Assembly (NCBI GenBank): GCA_030668045.1
Contig: DAOUUR010000145.1
Coordinates: 1 to 6,475, forward strand
Origin: a bacterium
GTDB taxonomy: Bacteria > Zixibacteria > MSB-5A5 > GN15 > FEB-12
DNA length: 6,475 nucleotides
Direction of reading: 5' to 3'
The notes beneath the pieces were generated by a model. The model saw nothing but the letters and a program-made list of their open reading frames with translations. It was not told the DNA's origin and did not search any database. Each line of letters starts with the position of its first letter. The stretch's first letter is position 1. Positions 1 to 5,822 of the stretch are shown piece after piece. Made by a program: the position numbers and the translations under genes.

Positions 1-866
1 ACGCCCATGTCGAGGCACCGACCGCAGGATCGGTTATTCTGGCGGGTGTGCTTCTTAAGATGGGGGTATATGGTTTCATTCGCATTTGTCTGCCGATGTT
101 CCCTGAGGCGACGATGGCTTACCTGCCATATATTAGTGTTCTTGCCCTCATAGCGATCATTTATGGGGCCATTGTGGCTATGGTGCAGAAGGATGTTAAA
201 TCGTTGGTTGCGTTCTCATCGGTATCGCACATGGGTTTTGTGATGCTCGGACTCTTTGCCCTCAATATGCAGGGGCTGGAGGGATCGATTATCCAGATGC
301 TTAATCACGGCATCTCTACCGGCGCATTGTTCTTGTTGGTCGGCATGCTCTACGAACGCCGACATACTCGCATGATCGAAGATTTCGGTGGTATCGCTAA
401 TGTGATGCCGGTCTATTCGGCTATATTTATGATTGTGATGCTTTCGTCGATTGGGCTACCGCTCACCAACGGATTTGTCGGCGAGTTTCTGATTCTGCTC
501 GGTGTATTCAAGGCCAACATGGTCTATGGCATAATCGCGTCTTCGGGAGTTGTCCTGGCCGCCTGCTATATGTTGTGGATGTATCAGCGCGTGATTTTCG
601 GTAAGACATCCAACCCCGAAAACCAGAAACTGTTGGACCTGGACTGGCGCGAGAAAGGGATCCTAATCCCTCTGGTCGTTTTGATCTTCTGGGTCGGTAT
701 CTATCCCAAGCCGCTCCTGGAGATTATTGAACCTTCGGTGAAGAACTTGATGCAATCTGTCGGCAAAGCGACTTCCGCGCAGACCAATTCAGAGAATGAG
801 GATATGTTCTCGGAGTGCCAGGCAACCGAGGAACAGGTTGTTGTTTACGACGAGGTGAATAATTGA
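1..866 (+). CDS. nuoM: NADH-quinone oxidoreductase subunit M, 3' part (5' end outside window)
   Basis: NuoM is one of the three antiporter-like proton-pumping subunits in the membrane arm of complex I. The reading frame is open from the first base; the first complete codon is at position 3, and 287 residues are visible. The first residues read AHVEAPTAGSVILAGVLLKMG, the conserved broken-helix region of NuoM, and its lysine (codon 57-59) matches the family's channel lysine. Other hallmarks are the histidines in SHMGF (codon 228-230) and LNHG (codon 306-308), the YERRHTR loop, and the glutamate of GFVGEF (codon 483-485), which corresponds to the essential helix-12 glutamate of E. coli NuoM. The last membrane helix (about codons 657-713) is followed by the usual IYPKP...EPSV. 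After that comes an unusual acidic hydrophilic tail of about 40 residues. The real start lies upstream of the window; the GTG at 48 is only an internal valine. nuoL would be expected upstream. The gene ends one base before the next ORF and carries that gene's ribosome binding site. Confidence 0.97.
   Translation, partial: AHVEAPTAGSVILAGVLLKMGVYGFIRICLPMFPEATMAYLPYISVLALIAIIYGAIVAMVQKDVKSLVAFSSVSHMGFVMLGLFALNMQGLEGSIIQMLNHGISTGALFLLVGMLYERRHTRMIEDFGGIANVMPVYSAIFMIVMLSSIGLPLTNGFVGEFLILLGVFKANMVYGIIASSGVVLAACYMLWMYQRVIFGKTSNPENQKLLDLDWREKGILIPLVVLIFWVGIYPKPLLEIIEPSVKNLMQSVGKATSAQTNSENEDMFSECQATEEQVVVYDEVNN
852..857 (+). promoter_or_regulatory. Shine-Dalgarno site for the Uxx-star-like gene
   Basis: GAGGTG lies inside the last codons of nuoM, 10 bases before the ATG at 868. 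It fixes that ATG as the start and implies that the small gene is translated from the nuo mRNA, probably coupled to termination of nuoM (stop TGA 864-866). Confidence 0.7.
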
Positions 867-867
867 T

Positions 868-1086
868 ATGAGCGTTACGATTTACACAAAGGATGGTTGT
901 CCCTACTGTGCCGCTGCGGTGAAGCACTATCGTGAGCAGGGGACGGCATTCGATGAGATCAATATCAGCCAGACGCCTGATGCGAAAACGAAGATTCTGG
1001 AATTGACCGATGGTCAGGCGATGGTGCCGGTGATAATTGATAACGGCGAGGTCAAGATTGGCTTCGGCGGTGGCTGAGGATTCTAA
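868..1086 (+). CDS. Glutaredoxin-like Uxx-star family probable selenoprotein (TGA 1075-1077 read as Sec)
   Basis: This is a small thioredoxin-fold redox protein, 69 residues if TGA stops it and 72 if TGA is selenocysteine. Visible in the sequence are a beta strand (VTIYTK), a CPYC redox motif at residues 11-14, the thioredoxin-fold cis-proline segment MVPVI (Pro54), and the ending KIGFGGG. The fold stops short of the last helix of normal glutaredoxins (about 80-85 residues). Directly after GFGGG the frame reads TGA GGA TTC TAA, that is Sec-Gly-Phe-stop, and a SECIS-like hairpin follows. From memory, the Uxx-star family of glutaredoxin-like (seleno)proteins is named for Sec (or Cys) three residues from the C-terminus, after a GFGG-type ending. 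The likely role is a thiol/selenol reductase or resolving protein; its partner is unknown. It sits between nuoM and nuoN, one base after nuoM, and is presumably co-transcribed with complex I. If TGA is a real stop, the gene is simply 868-1077. The family call is fairly sure; Sec insertion is inferred from the codon context and the hairpin. Confidence 0.8.
1075..1077 (+). other. Candidate selenocysteine UGA codon
   Basis: In-frame TGA after GFGGG. The next codons are GGA, TTC and then TAA (1084-1086), which gives the C-terminal pattern U-X-X-stop. Twenty-one bases (1078-1098) separate it from the apical loop of the downstream hairpin, within the spacing known for bacterial SECIS elements. Confidence 0.75.
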
Positions 1087-1091
1087 GATGT

Positions 1092-1108
1092 GGCGACAGG
1101 TTGTCGCC
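1092..1108 (+). promoter_or_regulatory. Bacterial SECIS-like hairpin
   Basis: A perfect inverted repeat, GGCGACA / TGTCGCC (7 bp), encloses the 3-base loop GGT. If the closing A-U pair opens, the loop reads AGGUU, similar to the AGGU-containing loop of the E. coli fdhF SECIS. Bacterial SECIS elements need a short stem, G in the first loop positions, and a loop roughly 16-37 bases after the UGA; all three hold here. There is no U-tract after the stem (TTGATGAG follows), so it is not a typical intrinsic terminator, and nuoN must be expressed past it. It lies wholly between the TAA at 1086 and the nuoN start, so its sequence is free of coding constraint. Confidence 0.75.
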
Positions 1109-1121
1109 TTGATGAGATGAT

Positions 1122-2570
1122 ATGATAGACTTTTCGTCAGTAGCTGATAATTTCAACGTCATCTATCCCGAGTTGGCGCTCTTGATTGGAGCGTTTGCGG
1201 TTCTGCTGCTCGGTACGGTAAAACGATTCGCCGGCTTGTGCACTTCGGTGGCCGGTTTGACCGCTTTGATTGCTCTGTGGCTGGCTGTTGATCAGTTCGG
1301 CACCCAGCAGTCGGGCTTTTTTGGAATGGTTACCTGCGACGCTTTCGGTAGCGCATTCAAAATTATTTTCATCGCTATCGCAATCGTGACCATGCTGATT
1401 GCCCATCGGTTTATGATTGTCAAACAGATTGCACGGCCGGAGTTCTATGCGCTCGTACTGATTTCGACGTTCGGTATGATAGTGATGGCCAATACGACGG
1501 ACATGATCGTAATGTTCCTCGGTCTTGAGATCATGTCGGTCCCGCTTTATGTCCTGGCCGGGTTTGCCCGACGATCGCTTCAGTCCAATGAGGCAGGCAT
1601 CAAGTATTTTGTCATGGGTGCCTTCGCCAGCGCTTTCCTGCTGATGGGTATCGCATTTGTCTTTGGCGCCTCGGCTACCACTGACCTCCGTCGCATCGTC
1701 GCTGATTTTAGCTACATAATTTATCATTCCGGATTGTACATGTATGTCGGCATTGCTCTGATCCTGGTTGGATTCGGGTTTAAGATTGGGATGGTCCCGT
1801 TCCATGCGTGGGTTCCCGATGTGTACCAGGGAGCGCCAACGCCGGTAACGGCATTTTTCTCAGCCGGACCAAAAGCCGCCGGGTTTGCAGTGTTGCTGCG
1901 TTTGTTTATGTTCGGATTTGAGGGCGTGGCCGAGCTTTCCAGTATTTTCTGGGTACTTGCGGTGTTAACCATGACCGCTGGCAATGTGCTGGCCCTGCTT
2001 CAGGACAATATCAAACGTATGCTGGCGTACTCGTCGATTGCTCACGCTGGATACATTCTGATCGCCTTTGCGGTCGGGGGGGAAGATGCCCTCTCGGCGG
2101 CCATATTCTATTCTATCGCTTACGCTATCTTTAATCTCGGAGCCTTTGCGGTGGTTGTGTTGCTGGAAACCCGTAGCGGATGTCGTTCCGATTTCAGTGA
2201 ACTGGCCGGTCTTTCCAAGGCCAGTCCCTATCTCTGCGCGGTGTTGGCTCTGTTTGTCTTTGCCTTGACAGGATTTCCACCGACCATCGGTTTCTTTGGC
2301 AAGTTCTATCTATTCTCGACCGCGGTGAAAGCCGGGTTTATCTGGCTGGCGGTGATCGGCGTGCTCAATTCGTTTGTGTCGGTCTACTACTATCTGCGGG
2401 TTCTAAAGGTAAGCTACTTTGATCGGGTGGAGCAACCTGCTCTGTCGGTATCATACACACCGGCAATCACATTGGTACTGTTGATAACGGCTGCAGGTAC
2501 GCTTGGGTTTGGTCTTTTCCCACAGAAGCTGCTGGAGTTTGCGCAGTCGGCAGTATTTGCCTTCCTGTAG
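1122..2570 (+). CDS. nuoN: NADH-quinone oxidoreductase subunit N
   Basis: NuoN is the antiporter-like subunit of the complex I membrane arm next to NuoM and pumps protons across the cytoplasmic membrane. The 482-residue length is normal for the family (E. coli NuoN is 485). The sequence is almost entirely membrane helices, about 14 by eye. Key residues are Glu136 in GLEIMSVPLY (helix-5 glutamate), Lys161 in GIKYF, Lys221 in GFKIGMVPFHAWVPD, Lys251 in SAGPKAAG, Lys298 in NIKRMLAYSS, and Lys394 in GFFGKFY (C-terminal channel lysine). All expected charged channel positions are present, so the protein looks functional. The ATG at 1122 is preceded only by a weak purine stretch (GATGAGATGAT), and the SECIS-like stem ends 13 bases before the start, so initiation may depend on coupling or on opening of that hairpin. 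It is the last gene of the nuo operon visible here and converges on the next gene. Confidence 0.97.
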   Translation: MIDFSSVADNFNVIYPELALLIGAFAVLLLGTVKRFAGLCTSVAGLTALIALWLAVDQFGTQQSGFFGMVTCDAFGSAFKIIFIAIAIVTMLIAHRFMIVKQIARPEFYALVLISTFGMIVMANTTDMIVMFLGLEIMSVPLYVLAGFARRSLQSNEAGIKYFVMGAFASAFLLMGIAFVFGASATTDLRRIVADFSYIIYHSGLYMYVGIALILVGFGFKIGMVPFHAWVPDVYQGAPTPVTAFFSAGPKAAGFAVLLRLFMFGFEGVAELSSIFWVLAVLTMTAGNVLALLQDNIKRMLAYSSIAHAGYILIAFAVGGEDALSAAIFYSIAYAIFNLGAFAVVVLLETRSGCRSDFSELAGLSKASPYLCAVLALFVFALTGFPPTIGFFGKFYLFSTAVKAGFIWLAVIGVLNSFVSVYYYLRVLKVSYFDRVEQPALSVSYTPAITLVLLITAAGTLGFGLFPQKLLEFAQSAVFAFL

Positions 2571-2599
2571 AATTAACAACGCGACCAAAGACAATCAGT

Positions 2600-2624
2600 G
2601 TCGCCTGCGATAATGCGAGGCGGC
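2600..2624. terminator. Weak hairpin between convergent genes, possible terminator
   Basis: GTCGCCT (2600-2606) pairs with AGGCGGC (2618-2624) over 7 bp with one G-U pair and an 11-base loop. It lies in the 58-bp gap between the convergent ends of nuoN and the outer-membrane gene, where a bidirectional terminator would be expected. No U-tract follows on either strand, so an intrinsic terminator is doubtful. Nothing else is seen in the gap. Confidence 0.3.
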
Positions 2625-2628
2625 GAAT

Positions 2629-3441
2629 TCAGAACTTATCTATATACGTTATCCTGATCTCGCGAGAGAATGATTCATTGCGCCGGTTGGTGAGCAGGTC
2701 TTTCAGCAGAACCTCAAGCTCAAGATTCTCTGTGAACAACCACTTTATCGACGCGTTGAGATAGCCGCGTCCCTTACCGGCGAAAGTGTATGACGCACCG
2801 CTTGGCAGGCGAGATTTGTTATCGTTGATAGCAGCGTCGTATTCCAACAGCAAGGCGAGGTTGTAGCGAAAAGTAGCGTCGAAACCTCCGAAGAGATTGA
2901 TATCCTTGTCTTCGTCGATGTCATTTTCAAGCGAATAGTTTACGCCACCGTGCCAGCCGGCAGTCCACGCATAGAAGTAGAAGCTGCGACTGACGACCGC
3001 ATAGAAACCACGCGATTTGAATTCATACCGATCAAGGGGATTGTTCCACGGACCATTGCCCTGCGATGAAAAACCGATCGTGATGGCCGGAAAAAACTCC
3101 ATCTCATCGATCGGCCTGAACTTGATATTGAATTCAATCCGCTCATTCCAATTGGGGTGCTGGCTGGCAATAATGTTCTCGCCGCCGTATGAGATGCCGA
3201 GCGTCAGGCGGTTGGAAAGGCCGATATTGGTAAATCCGATAGAACCGCCCTCGGGGTAGAGGCGCAGGCCGATATCAAAGTGGCCACGGGGGAGAGTACC
3301 GGCGGTGGGCATGTCAACCAGGTTTCTCGGTGCTAGTTCGTAGAGACTTGTCTGGCTGGCGGTCGATTCCTCCTGAGCCAAAGCTGTAGATACGGCTATC
3401 ATCAATACAGTAACCAACGCAACGGTCAATAATGTCTTCAT
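2629..3441 (-). CDS. Secreted YjbH-like outer-membrane beta-barrel protein, function unknown
   Basis: The protein has 270 residues from the ATG at 3441. A clear signal peptide covers residues 1-22 (MKTLL, hydrophobic core, then ALA before QEES). The mature part has alternating hydrophobic and aromatic strands typical of a beta-barrel and ends in ITYIDKF; a C-terminal phenylalanine is a common BamA recognition signal. The block NLVDMPTAGTLPRGHFDIGL, the segment TLGISYGGENIIAS and the segment with ITIGFSSQG and SRGFYAVVS resemble YjbH-domain proteins as I remember them. YjbH proteins are linked to exopolysaccharide export in Proteobacteria, but no polysaccharide genes occur here, so I assign no function. 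A longer start (GTG at 3456) is possible, but that GTG is part of the Shine-Dalgarno sequence. The gene follows pabC on the same strand but has its own promoter. Secretion is confident; family placement is moderate. Confidence 0.85.
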   Translation of the reverse strand: MKTLLTVALVTVLMIAVSTALAQEESTASQTSLYELAPRNLVDMPTAGTLPRGHFDIGLRLYPEGGSIGFTNIGLSNRLTLGISYGGENIIASQHPNWNERIEFNIKFRPIDEMEFFPAITIGFSSQGNGPWNNPLDRYEFKSRGFYAVVSRSFYFYAWTAGWHGGVNYSLENDIDEDKDINLFGGFDATFRYNLALLLEYDAAINDNKSRLPSGASYTFAGKGRGYLNASIKWLFTENLELEVLLKDLLTNRRNESFSREIRITYIDKF

Positions 3442-3450
3442 CGTAGTAAT

Positions 3451-3456
3451 CCTCAC
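3451..3456 (-). promoter_or_regulatory. Shine-Dalgarno site that decides the start of the YjbH-like gene
   Basis: On the minus strand GTGAGG is followed by 9 bases and then the ATG at 3441. The GTG of this motif is an in-frame alternative start that would add MRITT in front of the signal peptide. The spacing argues for the ATG. Confidence 0.7.
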
Positions 3457-3481
3457 TTTTGTCCCACAATCACCTATCCAG

Positions 3482-3511
3482 ATTATAGACCACCGCCAGC
3501 GGGCAAGTCAA
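3482..3511 (-). promoter_or_regulatory. Sigma70-type promoter of the YjbH-like gene
   Basis: On the minus strand, TTGACT (3511-3506, 5 of 6 consensus) is followed by 18 bases and then TATAAT (3487-3482, perfect). Transcription should start near 3475-3477, giving a leader of about 35 bases that carries the Shine-Dalgarno site. The gene is therefore likely transcribed independently of pabBC. I see no operator-like repeat around it. Confidence 0.75.
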
Positions 3512-3533
3512 AATAAAAGTCGTGGGCGCTTTC

Positions 3534-3572
3534 CATCTGAGGAACGCAGAAGAGCGCTAACCTCAGCAGATG
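3534..3572 (-). terminator. Strong hairpin directly after pabC, probable 3' end of pabBC mRNA
   Basis: On the minus strand the base after the pabC TAA begins CATCTGCTGAGG. The stem is CTGAGG/CCTCAG (6 bp), a 2-base TT bulge, then AGCGC/GCGTT (5 bp with one G-U pair) and a 6-base loop TCTTCT. Outer CAT/ATG pairs add three more base pairs across a 3-base bulge. The U-tract expected of an intrinsic terminator is not adjacent; a T-rich stretch (CTTTTATTTT) comes about 15 bases later and overlaps the upstream part of the next promoter. It could instead stabilise the mRNA 3' end or mark a Rho-dependent stop. Confidence 0.5.
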
Positions 3573-4427
3573 TTACAGGGTGGGCAGTCCAACCATGTTG
3601 CGGAAATGGGAGCAGAAGAGCTGGCCGATTGGTCCGCTCTTGATTCTGAACACGCGTCGCCCGTGCTTGATACGGGAGACTGGGATTACCATTTTTAGCG
3701 AGCTGGAGATGAATATCTCGTCGGCCTCTGAAAGCTTATCCAGTGATATGTTTCGCTCCGTCACGTTGCTTCCGAGTCTTCGGGCCTCGCGGATAACTAT
3801 CCTGCGGGTGATTCCTCGAAGGCATCCTGACTCAATCGGTGGTGTGTAGATTCGCCCGTTTCGTACCCAGAAAATGTTGGCCGTGGTAACTTCCGCGACC
3901 TGATCTTTTTCGTTGAGCAAAAGGGCATCATCGCAATCCTTCGCATAAGCCGTCTTCAACGCGGCGGCGTGGATTGCATACGAGAGCGTTTTAATGCGGC
4001 GAAACTCCGAGTCCTGATCGACCCGGAATTCGGATACGTAGAGACTGAACGGCGCTTCCGGTACCTGATGCGGCGACGCACTCAGAATGACCTGCGGCTT
4101 GCCCTGAGTCCCCACCCAACGGGCGGCCTCTCCACTGGTGATGGTGAGTCGCAACTTGGTGGTGTCAGCCAGATGAGCTTTGACAGTTCGTTTCATCCAT
4201 GAGATCAACCGGTCGTCGGATACCGGGAGCTTTATGTCGATCAGGCGGGCACACTGGTGCAGGCGTTGCAAATGCTCTTTCATGAAAACGAGATGATTGC
4301 CGATTGCCAGGATCGTCTCGAACAGTCCATCAGCGTAGAGCAGGGCGTTGTCGAACACCGATATCTTATCCTGACCACGCCTGACAAACCTACCGTTGAT
4401 GGTGGTCACAGTTTTTATTAGTGGCAT
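3573..4427 (-). CDS. pabC: Aminodeoxychorismate lyase-like class IV aminotransferase
   Basis: This PLP enzyme is predicted to convert 4-amino-4-deoxychorismate to 4-aminobenzoate plus pyruvate for folate synthesis in the cytoplasm. It has 284 residues, typical of class IV aminotransferase folds. Visible are the N-terminal NALLYADGLFETI block (residues 27-39), the probable PLP Schiff-base lysine Lys146 in RIKTLSY, Glu179 in AEVTTANIFWV, the phosphate-binding GCLRGITR (201-208), and EIFISSSLKMVIPV (237-250). The same fold includes branched-chain and D-amino-acid aminotransferases, and sequence alone does not separate them with certainty. The overlap with pabB makes the lyase assignment the best one. 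The ATG at 4427 overlaps the pabB stop (TAA 4418-4420) by 10 bases and has GAGGG 6 bases upstream, so the two genes are probably translationally coupled. Confidence 0.88.
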   Translation of the reverse strand: MPLIKTVTTINGRFVRRGQDKISVFDNALLYADGLFETILAIGNHLVFMKEHLQRLHQCARLIDIKLPVSDDRLISWMKRTVKAHLADTTKLRLTITSGEAARWVGTQGKPQVILSASPHQVPEAPFSLYVSEFRVDQDSEFRRIKTLSYAIHAAALKTAYAKDCDDALLLNEKDQVAEVTTANIFWVRNGRIYTPPIESGCLRGITRRIVIREARRLGSNVTERNISLDKLSEADEIFISSSLKMVIPVSRIKHGRRVFRIKSGPIGQLFCSHFRNMVGLPTL

Positions 4428-5737
4428 AGTAGACCCTCGATTCCAAGCGCCCGAAACATGCTCGACGCTTTTAACAGCATCTCATCATACTCAGCTTCGG
4501 GGTCACTGTCAGCAACAATTCCGCCACCGGCATGAACATGATAGCAGCCGTCTCGATGTTCAACAGTTCGAATCGCGATATTGAAGTCGGCCTGGTCGCC
4601 GTGCAGATAGCCGATACACCCGGTGTAGATTGAACGCGGTACAGTCTCAATGGTCGACAGTATTTCCACCGCCCGCTTCTTGGGTGCGCCGGTGATTGAA
4701 CCCCCCGGTAGCATGGCCGCGATGATCTCCCGAAACGACACCCCCGCTTTCAACTCGGCCTCAACGTCGCTGACCAGATGTATCAGAGTTGAGTAAATCT
4801 CCGGGCGGAATAACTCTGGAACTTTTACCGAGCCTGTTGTGGCGATCCGGCCCAGGTCATTGCGTTCCAGATCGACAATCATCAGCAGCTCGGCGCGGTC
4901 TTTCGACGAATGTATCAGTTGCTTGAGGTTGGCTTGTTCTTCGTGTGCGTCAACCCCGCGTTCAATTGTACCTTTGATCGGTGAAGTTGAAATATGCGAA
5001 CCATCACGCCGGAACATCCGCTCCGGAGATGAGCTGAGTATCTGGCGATCACCCAGATTCACGTAGGCTGAGTATTGACCCGGATTCATCTGCCTTAGTC
5101 GACAGTACGCGTCGAACGGAGCTATCCGGCTGCCAACATCAAACCGTGTGGTGAAATTAGCCTGATAGATATCACCCTCGCCGATATGCCACTTGATCTG
5201 CCGTACACGGTCGAGATAGTCATCTTTGGTAATAGCTGGTTGCACATCGCTGATCACCACTTCAACCGGAGAGTTGATGCCCGATGCCGCTTGTAATAGG
5301 TCAGAGTAATCGTCGGAGTTTGGATCGGTTGCTTCTATCGCTCCTGAGACGTGATCAACGCGCAGGACTGAATCGTAGAACATGAAGTTGATTTCAGGAT
5401 TGCTGCTCGGTGAATCCAACCGGAGAAATGGAAGTGTCGCTTCATAGTCAATGCAGCCAATCGCGAACTTGGTATTGGCGTTGGTCAATCTCTCGATCAT
5501 GTCCCAGCCGAGCGCCGGACTACTCAGTTCGGTCGTGTGCGAACCGTTTCGGAGGACGACGCGGTCGGGCGTCATTCTGAGCGTGATTGATGGTTGCCGG
5601 GCCACAAATGAATAGCGCCCGCTGACTCCGGTGGATAATGATGAATCGAGCCAGACTGCTCCATGCTGATCGGCAATCTGCCGGAAGAGTGTATCAAGAT
5701 TGATCTGCCGGGCGATTCTGTCGGTGTAGGTGGCCAT
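4418..5737 (-). CDS. pabB: Aminodeoxychorismate synthase component I
   Basis: PabB aminates chorismate to 4-amino-4-deoxychorismate, using ammonia from a glutaminase partner (PabA), in the folate pathway. The 439 residues cover the N-terminal Anth_synt_I_N-like region (1 to about 150) and the chorismate-binding domain (about 170-435). Motifs seen are EGDIYQANFT (187-196), SSSPERMF (235-242), PIKGT with Lys255 (253-257; this lysine replaces the alanine of TrpE PIAGT and marks PabB), DLERNDLGRI (289-298), PGGSITGAPK (344-353), YTGCIGY (371-377), FNIAIRT (385-391) and HAGGGIVADSDPEAEYDE (402-419). The catalytic set looks complete. PIKGT argues strongly against anthranilate synthase. No PabA domain is fused and none is in the window, so the glutaminase must come from elsewhere, perhaps shared with TrpG. 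The ATG at 5737 has no Shine-Dalgarno sequence. A promoter-like sequence lies so close that the mRNA may be nearly leaderless. Confidence 0.94.
   Translation of the reverse strand: MATYTDRIARQINLDTLFRQIADQHGAVWLDSSLSTGVSGRYSFVARQPSITLRMTPDRVVLRNGSHTTELSSPALGWDMIERLTNANTKFAIGCIDYEATLPFLRLDSPSSNPEINFMFYDSVLRVDHVSGAIEATDPNSDDYSDLLQAASGINSPVEVVISDVQPAITKDDYLDRVRQIKWHIGEGDIYQANFTTRFDVGSRIAPFDAYCRLRQMNPGQYSAYVNLGDRQILSSSPERMFRRDGSHISTSPIKGTIERGVDAHEEQANLKQLIHSSKDRAELLMIVDLERNDLGRIATTGSVKVPELFRPEIYSTLIHLVSDVEAELKAGVSFREIIAAMLPGGSITGAPKKRAVEILSTIETVPRSIYTGCIGYLHGDQADFNIAIRTVEHRDGCYHVHAGGGIVADSDPEAEYDEMLLKASSMFRALGIEGLLCH
4434..4438 (-). promoter_or_regulatory. Shine-Dalgarno site for pabC inside pabB
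   Basis: GAGGG on the minus strand sits within the pabB codons for Ile-Glu-Gly, 6 bases before the pabC ATG. It supports the 10-base gene overlap and reinitiation at the pabB stop. Confidence 0.7.
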
Positions 5738-5746
5738 TCTGAAACA

Positions 5747-5774
5747 AAACTAAGACGATTTGAGCGGTTGTCAA
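5747..5774 (-). promoter_or_regulatory. Putative pabB promoter, close to the start codon
   Basis: On the minus strand, a perfect TTGACA (5774-5769) is followed by 16 bases and a weak -10 TAGTTT (5752-5747; the T, A and final T match). Transcription would start near the A at 5740, three bases before the ATG. The strong -35 and weak -10 make this a moderate call. Confidence 0.5.
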
Positions 5775-5787
5775 GTGTGCTACAAGA

Positions 5788-5817
5788 TTGACTTACGGGC
5801 TTTTAGCTCTTTATTAT
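5788..5817 (+). promoter_or_regulatory. Putative promoter of the DUF401-type gene
   Basis: TTGACT (5788-5793) is followed by 18 bases and TATTAT (5812-5817); each hexamer matches 5 of 6 consensus bases. The expected transcription start, 6-7 bases after the -10, falls on the ATG at 5823. Its -35 lies only 13 bp from the -35 of the divergent pabB promoter. Confidence 0.6.
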
Positions 5818-5822
5818 GGCCT

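Noticed and set aside
48..50. GTG as the start of nuoM
   Set aside because: The frame is open to the window edge and the upstream codons encode the conserved HVEAPTAGS motif, so this is an internal valine.
1092..1108. The hairpin as an intrinsic terminator
   Set aside because: No U-tract follows, and nuoN, an essential partner of NuoM, lies directly downstream; the SECIS reading fits better.
1137..1805. Long minus-strand open frame (222 codons) opposite nuoN
   Set aside because: It lies entirely inside nuoN on the other strand, has a charged low-complexity composition with no recognisable motif, and is a shadow of the membrane-protein codons.
4418..5737. Anthranilate synthase (TrpE) identity for the pabB gene
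   Set aside because: The active-site motif is PIKGT with lysine, not PIAGT, and the gene overlaps a pabC-like lyase.
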